Below are positions 22,401 through 33,884 of a DNA stretch of 64,000 bases, in pieces; positions within the stretch are counted from its first letter, which is position 1; each line of letters starts with the position of its first letter. The translations under genes were made by a program, and so were the position numbers. Under the pieces are notes generated by a model that saw nothing but the letters and a program-made list of their open reading frames with translations, was not told the DNA's origin and did no database searches. The DNA is from Caprella mutica (lineage: Eukaryota; Arthropoda; Malacostraca; Amphipoda; Caprellidae). Location: contig CANNZV010002489.1 in assembly GCA_947561585.1 (NCBI GenBank), positions 1 through 64,000 of the forward strand. Direction: 5' to 3'.

Positions 22401-24160
22401 CTCAAGAAACCTCGATGGTCAGTTAAATACCCCCATCAACATCTTTTGGAATAATTTCCCATGCGTTGAACCTAATTGCATTCACCACCTACTTTCCCCC
22501 ACTAGTTTCGCCGTTTTCAGCTTTATGGGAGCAGTTGGATGACGCGCTGGCACAATACGATTTGGATGCGACAAGCTGCATGCAGAGGACTGTGTGTTCG
22601 TACGTTGCAGAGGCTGAGGACAGTGTCGATAGAGGGGGCGCTGATCCCACCCAACTTATTATCAATGGACTCTCCAAGTAAGAATATTTAAATTTAATAC
22701 AAAATGAAAAGTTATTGACGATCGGTACGAATTACTAACGCCGAAAAACATCATAGGTTTTTATCTCCGATAAGAATTTTATATGCTAACGTTACAGTTC
22801 GCCCTTCGTTTAAACTGCAGATATTTATCTGTAGTAATAATAATTTATAGAAAAGTTTCCTACCTATTTACTTTGAATCGATTATACCTTCCTAGCTGAT
22901 ATTCAACACAAACAATAGCCGTACAATCTTTTTCTTTGGACTGAAATTTAAAAAGTCAGAAAAAACGGAACTTTACTAATTGTAATGATTGTAGATATTT
23001 TAAAATTGGTCTGGGTACACGATGACAAATTGTAAGATTAGAAAATAGTAGGAAATTGGAAAACTGTGATTTATGAAACTAGCGTCATTTGGAGACTTTT
23101 CTTTGATGGTACATTAGCCGTATTGATTAAAACAATAAATCAGATACTTTTAAGTTTTCGATAATAATTTGATTTCCATCAGACTCTTTATACGCTTATA
23201 TAGACTTCATTAAAATTTATTACAATGCATTCTCTCTGTTGTTATAAACGCATTAAGTTTTCTCTTCAAACTACTTATAGTTTCATGTGTTTGTGTACAG
23301 TGCTAAGAAAAGTGAAACTCTATTCCGCAACACTATAATGCGGATATTGCGCAACAATTGCGTTACGCAATGCGCTTCATTCAATTAATATCTAGATCAT
23401 AAAGACTCACTGTTCCGTGTGGCTTTGCTTCGCTCCATTAACTTTAATTCAATTAGTGATAAGCGATAAATGAGTTGGCTAACTGAGAATGATTTTAGCA
23501 TATTTAAGCAATATATATTATTGCTCATTATTGAACCTGATTTCCTATATGAAATTATGAATTAATATCTCCTGAAACACGTAGAAATTTGTTCAAAACG
23601 GACACATCTAAAATTAATAAATTTTAATTTCTCTCAGTTAGTTTTCTGTTTTGAAATTTGTTGGGATTAGTTTCCCCATCTGTAAAAATATCAGAGTGCA
23701 AATATATTACAGACCTCAAATTAAATTGAAATAGAGTAAATAGTAAATAAACATTGACACAGTAGCCGATGTGACACAGTAACCGATAGCAATTGAAACT
23801 GAAACACGCGGTACACTGAATAGATCCTTCTTATAGTATAGCCATGCAGTTCTTCTAGAAAATTGAACATTTTTTGTAACTTGCTATATCAGCTACTGTG
23901 TCATATTAACTATAGAGTATTTACTCTACAAAGTAATTAATGCAATAAGGCAATCTTAGCCAATCAACAGAATCCAGTGAATAGAGTTATTGCCTTTTTG
24001 CAGGAGTTCTTTCATCCAGATGATTTTCGGTCACAGTTCTTTCTCCCAAGCGGTGGAGGTGGGACGGTCTGGCGAGTCCTGCAAGAAGGAGTACAACCAG
24101 TGTCCTTTCTCACTGTCTGGGGTGCTGCGGTTTCTTGCATCCTACGCATCCTTCGCTTAA
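19414..24160 (+). CDS. DM4/12-like secreted or membrane protein with His-rich region
   Basis: Seven plus exons join in phase: 19414-19517, 20775-20856, 21498-21612, 21685-22061, 22150-22417, 22521-22677 and 24004-24160 (at least 419 codons). The first encodes a signal-peptide-like stretch, LHLSLFVLLVFAHSG. The acceptor may instead be 19417/19418, with ATG split as A|TG from an unseen 5' exon; the start is unresolved. The fourth exon has an EHH-rich tract (about 13 His pairs or singles), a possible metal-binding or disordered segment. The fifth has hydrophobic segments LGLSFTVPFLSIPMASL and WPSIIVIGIGILCASMLVPY, the latter a likely membrane helix. The last two hold a cysteine module, SCMQRTVC, then AVEVGRSGESCKKEYNQCPF, matching the arthropod DM4/12 pattern (A-x-x-x-G-x-x-G-x-x-C-x-x-x-Y-x-x-C-P). 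Function is unknown. Transposons sit in introns 1 and 2. Confidence 0.82.
19566..20176. mobile_element. Tc1/mariner-like foldback element in intron 1 of the DM4/12-like gene
   Basis: Flanked by TA on both sides, with ends cagggtgtttcg and gtaacaccctg. Long inverted arms follow: gacataaaaacaaacattgt with acaatgtttgttttatgtca, and atcaaaactgcttagtttt with its complement. It is about 611 bp with no transposase frame, so non-autonomous. Confidence 0.75.
20866..21045. mobile_element. hAT-like MITE, TAGGGTTGTGAC ends
   Basis: Terminal inverted repeats tagggttgtgaca and tgtcacaacccta, 180 bp overall. It starts only 9 bp after the donor of the exon ending at 20856. Flanks (tatatcat and taatcatc) are only partly similar, so the target duplication is decayed. 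It shares termini with the larger element at 44048-44832. Confidence 0.75.
21855..21965 (+). repeat. His-rich coding tandem repeat
   Basis: Imperfect 18- to 21-bp units built on catgagcatcataa encode HEHHN/HEHHK blocks within the DM4/12-like gene. The repeat stays in frame, and sequence variants between units show it is not recent. Confidence 0.8.
22860..23190 (+). repeat. dispersed repeat, copy with a single ancestral minisatellite unit
   Basis: The segment atattttaaaattggtctgg, then ttagaaaatagtaggaaatt, then agacttttctttgatggtac matches 47405-47530 (atattttaaaattggttagg, ctaatagaaaattaggaaaa, gactcttttctctgatagta). In the 47-kb copy the last part is expanded into a minisatellite. A third relative lies at 24490-24720 (attagctgtattgattgaaa). 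The copy lies in the last intron of the DM4/12-like gene. Confidence 0.6.
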
Positions 24161-24279
24161 ATACCACTGTTGTTAATTTACTTTTAAATTGTTATTATTT
24201 TGTTGCGATGTCTAAAGACAGAAATACTATAGGTACAGTTTTCCTACCAATGTAACAGTATAGTTTACAGGAGAAAGTC

Positions 24280-24285
24280 AATAAA
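24280..24285 (+). promoter_or_regulatory. candidate polyadenylation signal AATAAA
   Basis: AATAAA lies 120 bp after the stop codon of the DM4/12-like gene, a usual distance for a 3' end. Assignment is by position only. Confidence 0.4.
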
Positions 24286-24489
24286 TTGTCATAATCTTAA
24301 GTAAATAATGTTGTTGTTATAAAGTTTCATTCACGAAAATACTAAATTATATAAAGAAGTTCGATATGTGAATATTATTGAAATGAAAATAAACGTAAGA
24401 TTAAATTTTATGCAATGAAATTAATTCTTTTCCTTCAATAACTGTTTTCTATCAATTTTTCTATTTTAACTTGTTCAATATAAATAATT

Positions 24490-24720
24490 ATCACAATAGT
24501 TATCCCAGCTGACATTCAAAACAAACATCTTTCAATCTTTTTCTATGGGCTTAAAATTAGCCACTAGGAAATAAATCGGATATTGTGTATTGAGTGTACA
24601 AATATTTAAAAGTATACAGTAGAATTAAATGATAATATTAACTATATTCCATAAGGCTTATATAGTAAACTGTACTGATTAGCAATCAAAATTAGCTGTA
24701 TTGATTGAAACAATAAAAAT
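24490..24720 (+). repeat. dispersed repeat, third relative of the 22860 family
   Basis: Contains cagctgacattcaaaacaaa and attagctgtattgattgaaa, closely like 22895-22915 and 23115-23145. It lies downstream of the DM4/12-like gene. Confidence 0.45.
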
Positions 24721-25035
24721 TGTTTGAAAAATAAAAAAGAAAAAAAATGAGGGAAAAAAACAGTTATCGAATTTTCGAAAAAATGCCTTCATAAAAAATG
24801 TTTTGAAATTATCTGTTGAATGAGATCAGGAATAATCATATAATTATATGGTTTAATTTATATATAAATTGATATGACTAAAATAATATGAAAATAGAAA
24901 GGAGATGAAGAGACATGTTTCTATCCACATTTGGAGTCTTGATGATGATTCCCAGTTTGAGGAAATTGCTACAAAGTTTCATTTGTAGACTCTTCGATCC
25001 AATTGATATAAAGCAGAGTGTGTACTTACTTTCCT

Positions 25036-25392
25036 ATGTCTCAAACAGACCCATACCCTAGGTGTAGACCATGCCTAGTATATCAAACAGACCCATACCC
25101 TAGGTGTGGACCATGCCTAGTATATCAAACAGACCCATACCCTAGGTGTGGACCATGCCTAGTATATCAAACAGACCCATACCCTAGGTGTGGACCATGC
25201 CTAGTATATCAAACAGACCCATACCCTAGGTGTGGACCATGCCTAGTATATCAAACAGACCCATATTCTAGGTGTGGACCATGGTTGGTAGGTAGCAAGA
25301 GTTCGCTGGAGTCGCTAGATGATGTGGCGGAGAGGTTCAGAAAAATGGCATCTTCTTCTAAAACAAAAAAATTCTACTTTCAGACAAGATAA
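25036..25392 (+). CDS. uncertain ORF made of 14-residue QTDPYPRCGPCLVY repeats
   Basis: From the first ATG (25036) a 118-codon frame contains six copies of a 42-bp unit encoding QTDPYPRCGPCLVY; the first has R for G and the last is altered (PYSRCGPWLVG). A non-repetitive tail follows, with SLESLDDVAERFRKMASSS and a basic end. Each unit carries CGPC, a CxxC pair. The repeat length is a multiple of three, so an open frame can arise by chance. There is no signal peptide or known family, and it lies between two convergent genes (24160 and 25527). A real Cys-rich repeat protein or a minisatellite are both possible. Confidence 0.3.
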   Translation: MSQTDPYPRCRPCLVYQTDPYPRCGPCLVYQTDPYPRCGPCLVYQTDPYPRCGPCLVYQTDPYPRCGPCLVYQTDPYSRCGPWLVGSKSSLESLDDVAERFRKMASSSKTKKFYFQTR

Positions 25393-25526
25393 TAGAGCTT
25401 TGTGGTTTGTAGTCAGAATTACCAAACCTTTGGTTCAGAGTTGTATATAATAAATACAGTCAATTGTAAATCATTATTAAGAAATTTTAAATAATTTATC
25501 TTATATATCAATAGCAGTATTAACTT

Positions 25527-28500
25527 TCATGAAATAGGTGATAATAGAATACCTTTTCTCATTTTTCTTGTATATCCTAGTTTTGTGTAACACAAGGTGG
25601 TAGCAATGACAGCAGACAATATTAAAGGCATCCCATTGCCACCAACCAAAACACGGTAGAAGAACCAGCTGCAGGATTTACCACTTGCGCAACTTATTCT
25701 GAAAAAAAAAGTAAATAGTCATTTTAAAAATTTAATTCAAAGAAAGTCATATAGACGCTTTAGAATAATTAACGTAAAACGAAAATTTTAAATTCATGAT
25801 AAACAAATAGAATAATTTGATTTCTCAAAATTGCGTTTTTATAAAAGGCCTATTAATTTGACAAAGCTATACTGAAAAAGTTAGAAAATAGGAAAGAAGT
25901 TAAATTTAAAATCGCAAGTGAAACTGAGAGAATTAGGTAAGCAAACTAAATGACGAAGATATCACCTCGCTATCTGCTGCAAAGAAGCTACCATCACTCC
26001 ATTGGCTAATTTGTCCACTAGACTCATGGCGCCATATACAAAAGCTGAGCTTTCCTGTTAAACATTAATAAAATTAAAGAATTAGTACATCGATTTCATG
26101 TGATGTTGATATGATAAAACTTAAAATATAAAAGTGACTATAGTTCTATTGTTAACTTTGGCCTGTAAATTGACTTACGTTACAATCTCCTATCATTTCT
26201 GCCGTCAAAGCCAGGGATAGAATTATTAACATGGAGGCAGACACCCCCAAACAGATAGAAGCAGAGTACATAGTCCACATTTGTAAATCAGTTTGAAGAT
26301 TCAGTAGGTCTGTTGGATCAGAACTTTCAGGAGGAGTTGTATTTCTTTCTGTACCAAAAATCATGGCCACACAAGCAAGAAGACCAATGAAGCAAGCTAA
26401 TATGATACTACCCTGAAATTCAAATTCAGATAAACATCATACTCGTGGTGAAAAAAAAATATCAATAAGGTGAGATAACACTCACCTTCTTTTTTAGTAA
26501 TCTTCTTGTAGATTTCACGAAAACTGTTGCAGCTACTCCTGCAAGACTCATCACTAATGGTATGAGAGCTATAGACTGAGGAAGAAAAGGCTATGAACAA
26601 TAATTGAAAGTCAATTTAGTAAAACTATTTACGATTGTTTTGACTTACATCCGTTCTCTTGTTTGATTCTTGCAAGTAGATAGGCATGTAGATCAAACTA
26701 AGAATGAAGACCATGCGACCAAATGTGTGTAGTAGAGTTATCTGTTGAATGTCTCGTAATATTTGTTACATCACTTTTGGAAAATTGAGTATTAGGAAAA
26801 CTCGCTAATGAAAAATTGCATATCTCTAACCTGATAGAATTGTGGTTCGCAGAGCCAATCTTGCCAGTACATGTAAACCCGATCATTTGCCAAGAAACTA
26901 TTATTAGTTAGACTTTCTGCAGATCTTCCGCAGCCTTTTCGTTTATTCTTATATGATAATTCACTAACATGAGATGAACTAGAATCTGAGCTGCTGTCAG
27001 AGTCATCCGAAACGTTAAACTTCCTCTTTTGATTGGTAATTCTTCTATTATTACTACCTGCGTCTACTTGTTGTGTCAGAGATATTTTCTTTTTATGTTT
27101 CATGATATTTGATTTGTGACTTCCTTCTCCAGTTTTCGATCCAGAGGCAATTGGAGCTTTATCAATATCCTTCGTATTTGTTTTTTGAGAGGTACTACCA
27201 GGTTCTTTAGAGACAATATGAAAGATCAAACTCGTAATAAATCCAACGGCCATCACTGTCAATGTAATTATCTGTAAATAGTTGATATTATACATTCTGC
27301 TTCGCTTAATTTGCTTGTACATTTTATTTGTATATTTACAAGATATATAAGTTTACTAAAACAGATCAAAAACAAATTTGGATAGATGATGGATGTCAGA
27401 AAGTTCATTGTTTTCACTACAGGCGTATTATATGAAAAATTAAAATCTTACCATGAAACTGTGGCCATCTTGTGGGTTGACGGCCTTGTACAACTTAGCA
27501 GGTGTCGATTCAGAAGAGCGAAACACAAACCAAGCGACAGTGTAGAGGAAAACATCTGACAGTACGTCGAAAAAATATCTGAGTAAAGGTGGAAGAGCGA
27601 TAGTGAGGACTGTTAGAAACTTATTCAAGAAGAAAACTAATGAATCAAAGAACCATGGCACCTTTCAATCTACAAAAATAAAATGAAAATTGGAATGTAC
27701 ATTACCTAATAATGTTGAGCTCATCACTTTCCTCAATATCTGATGATATGTCAGGTATCAAAGCGAGATGAGAAACTTGAGACGATGCCCACCCGAACTG
27801 AACGGGAAAAAAAATTAATTTAGCAACAAGAGTTAAACTTTGTTGATGCATTCATCGGTGGTAGAAGTCGAATAATATTCATTACTTTAAACATATTGGA
27901 TGTAAATAGTTTTTTAAATTCCAAAAAAATCGATATAGATTTCAACAACTGAAAATTTATAGATATCAAAAATTTAAATTTTATGAATTTCCATATTTTT
28001 TAGACAAATTTGAATACAAACATTATGAATAATACCTACCTGAAATATGCATATCATGATAGACAGTGCGATCCATTGAAACTCCGATGAGAAGTTACAG
28101 TCTGGGCATTTGATGAAGATGAACGGAAAGGATATGAGAATACAAATGGAACCTGCCAAGAAAATAAGATTCATTTGCAGATATAATTAACTAATTTGTT
28201 ATGTGAATTAAAAAAATTTCTGCGCATTTCAATTGTTCACTTAACTACCGTAATTGCATAATTGAATTAGTCTACCTACAATAGGATGTTCAGATAGGAA
28301 GAAGAGATCGAGTTTATGTGTCAATCAATCATCAATATTTCTTATGAATAATTAAATAAATAAACTCCCTAGGTATTTCCCTACCTAAGGCGTGCCAACT
28401 CTTTCTTTTTCCGTAGAAGTTGCAACATCTCATTCCCCCACATGCGTTGTCACTCAAGAAACCCACCAAAGGGGTACACAAGGCATCACCTACTTGTCCC

Positions 28501-28955
28501 AGCAGTAGAAGCATACCAGCGGTGTCTTCTTTTACCTGGGAACATGACCACACTGAACCACTTAGCATCAGATAAGACTTAAGGCTGCTTAATAAACCTA
28601 AAACTGCTTAATAAACTTAAGACTGCTTAATAAACATAAAGCTGCTTTATAAACTTAAGATTTATTACATATTTAATAGACTTCAATAAGTTGTCCATAT
28701 TAAGTAAATCAGTCATTAATTTTAAACTGCAATAGTATTCAGTTTCCTATAGATGATGAATATTCTATTGATTCAATACTTTACGAAATGTAATACATAT
28801 TTTAAAATCTTCATTATGTTCCTCACCTCCAGAACATAATGCAAATAGACCAAAAGGTAGGTAAACCACATTGCAGCTGTGAGGTCATTCAGAACATGAC
28901 CAATTCCGTATGATATTTTCTGTACAGTCGTTAATTTCATTTTCTTTGGCATCAT
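25527..28955 (-). CDS. MFSD12: MFSD12-type major facilitator transporter
   Basis: Eleven minus exons join in phase: 28955-28827, 28535-28385, 28152-28040, 27797-27706, 27578-27452, 27271-26831, 26741-26649, 26575-26486, 26412-26179, 26054-25966 and 25698-25527 (576 aa). The N-terminus [20 protein letters not shown] and exon-2 [21 protein letters not shown], with GKRKSWH in the loop 2/3 motif-A position, are characteristic of MFSD12. So are [17 protein letters not shown] and [18 protein letters not shown]. In mammals MFSD12 is needed for cysteine import into lysosomes and melanosomes; that role is inferred here. Exon 6 carries a long polar loop (about 120 residues, with [13 protein letters not shown]) between the membrane halves, making the protein about 100 aa longer than the mammalian one. 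An acceptor-like tattatag just before 28967 suggests a 5' UTR intron. It converges with the DM4/12-like gene. Confidence 0.93.
28568..28662. repeat. ~21-bp tandem repeat in MFSD12 intron 1
   Basis: Four imperfect copies of acttaagactgcttaataaa plus c, ending 30 bp from the acceptor of exon 2 in transcript sense. It is a small minisatellite beside a splice acceptor. Confidence 0.75.
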
Positions 28956-28969
28956 ATTTCTACCCACCT

Positions 28970-29855
28970 ATAATAGTTGATTATAATTCCTCAATACAAA
29001 TTGTTAATATTTAAATATTTGACCGTACTAATTGGTAGGTAGTTGAGAAAAGAAAAAAAAATCAGATCAAAATATGAAACTCTGAGCATATGTATTATAC
29101 ATGAATATATTTTTTAAATTTTTATTTGCCGAAAAATGCACTGATCCGTTTGTCTAACAGCTGTGTTTGTAAATGAAACCCAACATAATTTAAATCACAC
29201 ACTAATAAAGAAAACATTTCTTCGTTAAGTTAGATGCAATATTCCCCGTACCATCGCCACGAACTACACACAGTAACTGTATGACAAAGCGTTGCTAAAA
29301 CTATGCTAGGTAACTTGTAGAAACCTTAGAAGTGAGAATAATATTGAGCTGTTCATGGAGAGCATATAAAGCATATTTGGTAGTGACAACACAGTACTTA
29401 AACTTAAAACATAGGAGAATAATATTTATTTATTAGTTAATGAATGTGAAGTTCATTTATCAATTACCGAAAACTCATTGTACTTGAAAAGTGAGCCATC
29501 ACAAAATCATGTAGGTACCTACGTATAGTAGATATTTCTGATTGAATTTTGATAACACCAACTTTCCGAGTACTGCTACGCTACCCCATAAAGTATTGAT
29601 TCAAAATCATAACAATTTTATCATTGCACTAAATATTGTTCGCCCAAATCATCATTATTGATCAAAATGTTTCAAACGTTCATATATGATATCTTCAAAT
29701 GTATACTTTTTCATTTGTTAATTTAAATATGAGCGTGTTTGTGACGTCACATGGTGTATATAGCTTACATATATTATTTTTTAACATTTTTAACGAACCA
29801 ATCTTAAAGGCCCAGAACAACTTTTTACTTCTTCCATTTATATCATTAACTAATA
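28970..29855. other. upstream region of MFSD12, no gene seen
   Basis: AT-rich sequence with no supported exon. It is expected to include the MFSD12 5' UTR and promoter, but I could not pick out a transcription start. Confidence 0.4.
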
Positions 29856-29859
29856 TACA

Positions 29860-30045
29860 AACATTACCCTGATAACATTGCACTATTGGGCCAACGTCGG
29901 TAAACGTTGGCAAAGTAAAGGCACGATCGGAGATTGGCACGCCAATGCTTTTACACACTGGGCCAATGTATGGTGAACGGCACTGTGCCAATGGCTGCTA
30001 AACAGCACTAGCCCAATCAAGGGAAACATTGGTAAACCAATCCAT
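29860..30045. repeat. GC-rich palindromic dispersed repeat (gggccaacgtcgg), copy 1
   Basis: Words attgggccaacgtcggtaaa, cgttggcaaag, actgggccaatgtatgg and tgtgccaatgg alternate with inverse forms. Related sequence occurs at 30838-30990 and 55770-55960. Confidence 0.55.
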
Positions 30046-30527
30046 TGATTATTTTGATATACCAGTATATTTATTATACTGGTTCACCGGATCTATTTGG
30101 CAGTTATCGTCAGAATATCAGAGAGGTTAGGTGCAAACGATCTCTTCCAACTTTAATCACACCAAATAGCCAATTTAATATCTTCAATTTAGTATATATT
30201 TCAAATTGTAGCCGTTTCTGGCAATTTAGTATAAATGGGACTGTTATCCCTTCAATTATTACTTTAACACTTTATATATTTCATCCATAAAAATGAGCCT
30301 GGCCGCTAGTTAATTCATATATTTAGTATAAAAAATTATTTTTCCGATTGAAATAATTATTTAAATTGCAAATTAAACTTTCTATCCAACTATTCAATTT
30401 TAAATTCAAATATTATTATTTGGTTAAATTAGGGCAGGTAAAATAATATAGATTTGAGTTTGATGGGTAACTGTTGTACATTGTTTCATCCTGATCCCAA
30501 TATAAATATATTATAAGGGTTCTAGGT

Positions 30528-30612
30528 TAATCTGCCGAAAATAAATTCGCCGAAAACACATTCGTCGAAAACGCATTCGCCGCACGACACATTTGCCGAA
30601 AATATGACAAAT
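30528..30612. repeat. short tandem repeat with ttcgccgaaaac units
   Basis: Five imperfect units, near gccgaaaataaattcgccga, aaacacattcgtcgaaaacg, cattcgccgcacgac and atttgccgaaaa, about 16-20 bp each. GC-rich relative to the flanks; no function seen. Confidence 0.6.
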
Positions 30613-30837
30613 TTTAGCAGACTTAGGTTGGCAACAAAAATTTAAGTTTATTGAACATCCTGTGTTAAATGAGTATTCAAAATTGATTAAATTTGTTATT
30701 AACTATAAATTAGACGGTTATTAATTGTCTTATTTTAATGTCATACAAATACTTGTTCTTAGTCCCATTATAAAATTTTCTGAATAAATTTAATAATATT
30801 TATTGAATAATAAATGGTTATACTGTTTAGTGGTTAT

Positions 30838-30992
30838 AATAGCTGTTCAGGGCCGATGGACATCCGTGAGGTGGGCCAACGTCGGGCCTTTGCTGGCCCA
30901 ATACACCGAGACCGGCATGACAGCGTTGGCCCAGAGTTTTGTTCTGAATTGGGCCAACGTTGGCCCAACATTGTAATGTTTACTGGGTATTT
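30838..30992. repeat. GC-rich palindromic dispersed repeat, copy 2
   Basis: Contains gtgggccaacgtcgggcc, gctggcccaatac, agcgttggcccagag and the near-perfect palindrome ttgggccaacgttggcccaa. It has no coding capacity that I can support; open frames on both strands reflect base composition. Confidence 0.55.
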
Positions 30993-31381
30993 AAACATTT
31001 TCATGAAATTATCCATATTAACAATGGTTTGCAGTAATTAATGGACAAATAGTTAGTTTTACTGCTAGATGTATATTGACATCATTGATAAAGGAATAAT
31101 AAAAATTGGATGGAATTTTGTTATTTTACTTTTTTTTAAATTCGGGGATACGTAGTTATGAATCAAAACGTCAGAGGGGTACATATAGTAAGAGAAAGGT
31201 TGGGAAACCCTGAAATTTACTCTAAATATTCTGTTTTGGTAAATGGTCATACAGTATATGATATCTTCAAATTTATTTTAATTTTGACGTAATATGGTGT
31301 ACATAATTTAAATTAATTTTCTACATTGTAGCCATCTAAGCTTCTCCACTCTAAATAAATATCTGAAATTATACATATTAA

Positions 31382-31648
31382 GGGTCGTACACACGTAGGG
31401 TTTTTTAAGTCTTTCCACCAGAATTTTTGCTAAGCTCCTCCTACTTTTTCCATAAGAATATAAGAAAAATCTATATATGTCGTATACTTATTATTTGGCA
31501 TCCATGATACCTGCATGTATCATGGATACCAACTGAAATAAATAACAATTATATCGTTTTTTCTTATATTCTCGTGGAAAAAGTAGGAGGAGCTTAGCAA
31601 AAAGTCTGGTGGAAAGACTTAAAAAACCCTACGTGTGTATACGACCCT
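31382..31648. mobile_element. MITE with ~110-bp inverted arms
   Basis: Left arm agggtcgtacacacgtaggg, then ttttttaagtctttccacca, then gctaagctcctcctactttt. Right arm is the inverse: aaaagtaggaggagcttagc, tggtggaaagacttaaaaaa, ccctacgtgtgtatacgacc ct. The centre is a small secondary palindrome (tccatgatacctgcatgtat plus catgga). Confidence 0.8.
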
Positions 31649-31659
31649 TTTGTATAATG

Positions 31660-33190
31660 AAACCACTGAAAAATTAGAGTTTAATGCAGCAATGAATAAA
31701 GAATTAGAATTGTACACTGGTTGAAACATGAGCACTGAGCATAATGTTTCAACCTCCAGATGGCGCAATTATATAATTTAATGTGGTTTTATTCTATTAT
31801 CGGCGTTTGCAAATAAGTTTATATACATTTCAGTCAAATTATATTATCGTTGCACTGAGCCTTTATATATTATATGTATTTAATTGTTTTTACTTTTTGT
31901 TTCATTCTATTTTTGTAAATAGTCTTAGTTCACCGTACCATTTTTCTATGTGCATCAAAGTTCAAAATTTATGGATGCCATAGAAATAGATGATAGAATG
32001 ATTAGTTTCCTATATGTTTTTAATTCCTTTTTTTTTCGTGTCACGCTGCTCATGTTGGTCAATGCTTCACCTTTTTATTACTTGTATTTTTTTTTATCCC
32101 CCAATCATGTCAATTCCGCTAATTAGTGAAATGCAGAACAAGGAGAAACTACAAACTATGGCCCTACTCAGCAAATATGATACTGATACAAAAAATTAAA
32201 CATTATTTTATTTTTGTAGCTCTCACTCAAATCTCTTCATTAACCGTGCAAGAAAAAGAAGATATTATTGTAGCTCGATCAGCTTACAAATATTTCAATA
32301 CTCACTATCAATATCCTAATTTGTAACAAAATATTTAGAACTAAGATGTACTTTGAATATAGCATATGAATCATCAAAAAGAGACAAGAAATTAGGTATG
32401 GAAATTGGCAGATATAGAGGATATCAAATGAATTAAAGTTAATACTACAAATAATTCTTTCTCATTTATATATATACGTATATAATGATGAAAAAATAAA
32501 AATGTTATTTTATAGAGCTCAAAAATAATAGATATCAACTTGATTCGTACAACTTATTACAGTCAAAAGAACGAAGCTTTAGTTCTGTTCGTTTTGTGAG
32601 TTGTACCCTGAATCATAATCCAATGAATTGCTTTGATGAAGACACTGTACACAAAATAATAGAGTAGGGACAATGAACAATCGAAGTGTTTTGTGTTTGT
32701 GACGTCATCACATCAATACTCTGAAATCAAATTTAGGGTAATTGAAGTTTGTAAAATTATATGTTTAAAGTGTTTATTTTTTGTCATTTTACAAAATAAG
32801 TAGTGTATATGTATCAAGTTATTCAAACTGCTGAACCCCTAATTTTTATTTAAGTGTTATCTTTGATGACGTCACGTTCACAAATAACACGATTGTCATT
32901 ACTTTGTACCTAACCTATAGACACTATTATATATTTCAGTATTTACCTAGATACAAATTAGTGTTTACGTTTGTTTTACATCATGTAGCCTAACATGTTC
33001 TGTAACTTCTCTTTATATTTTATTTTTCAAACTGTCGTAACTCGTAATAGTAGGTAAGAAGTAAGTAAGTAAGTAGTAGCCTATGTAAAAAATATTATTA
33101 AAAATTGGCTTGACAGTTGACTCTGATATTTAACATATTTTTCATTTTGTTAAATTTTGACTTACCTATAGGCTATAGCTAACTCAAACT
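31660..33190. other. intergenic region, no gene seen
   Basis: Contains gtgacgtcatcac near 32700 and gatgacgtcacgttcac near 32866 in inverted relation, which may be ends of a further degraded element. No supported exon. Confidence 0.4.
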
Positions 33191-33263
33191 GCTAAGTTGG
33201 ACTATTATTTTCAATCTCGCCCGTTTCACTATAGCCCTTCAAAATTGTAAGCCAATTTTCAAT

Positions 33264-33501
33264 CCAGTTTGTATTTGGTGCACTGAACTCCTCTGACTTT
33301 TTCAAAAATCTGAGAAATAGCTGCCAACATTTCTCATCAATTTGTCTAGTCCTCCAACATTTTTTCAGTTTCTCCTCCAAAAATTAATGGTAATATAGGA
33401 ATTAATTGCTAAATATCCTCCGACATTGCAGGAATTTTTTTATTTGAGAAATTGAATATCTCCGAGATATCATTGGAATTTTCCACCCAAATACAATCTG
33501 G
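33264..33501. mobile_element. hAT-like MITE, CCAGT(C/T)TGTATTT family, with perfect 8-bp TSD
   Basis: Ends ccagtttgtatttggtg and caaatacaatctgg. The 8-bp flank ttttcaat is present on both sides (33256-33263 and 33502-33509). It is inserted inside a gagccaa-type repeat whose two halves continue on either side. Confidence 0.85.
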
Positions 33502-33884
33502 TTTTCAATTTTTGAGCCGAAATTTCACAAAAGTCCTGAGCCAAGACAATTTGGGTTGGCTCATTTTTTAAAATATTTCAAGCCAAAATTAACATATGAA
33601 CCCCAGTCTGCAAAGCATGCACAATCTGTCTCCAGATATTTAATTTATGGGGCAATTTCTCTCCAAAGATTTTCATTTTTCTCGCCAAAAATCAAAATGA
33701 CCAAAAATCCCTCAATAATCTTCAATACCTAAGGGCCGCTAAGGCTAATTAGGCTACCCCAGTCTGTATTTGGTGCAAAAAATTCCACTGACTTTTTCAA
33801 AAAAGCTGAAAATATCCACCATAAATTTCCAGTAATTTGGCTTATCCACCAACATTTTAGTTTTTACTTTTTACCCATTTTTCC

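Noticed and set aside
28956..28967. Earlier MFSD12 start at 28967
   Set aside because: That codon is GTG; the first ATG in frame is at 28955 and an acceptor-like site lies just upstream.
30814..31041. Overlapping frames on both strands at 30.8-31.0 kb
   Set aside because: Caused by a GC-rich palindromic repeat; no protein family features.
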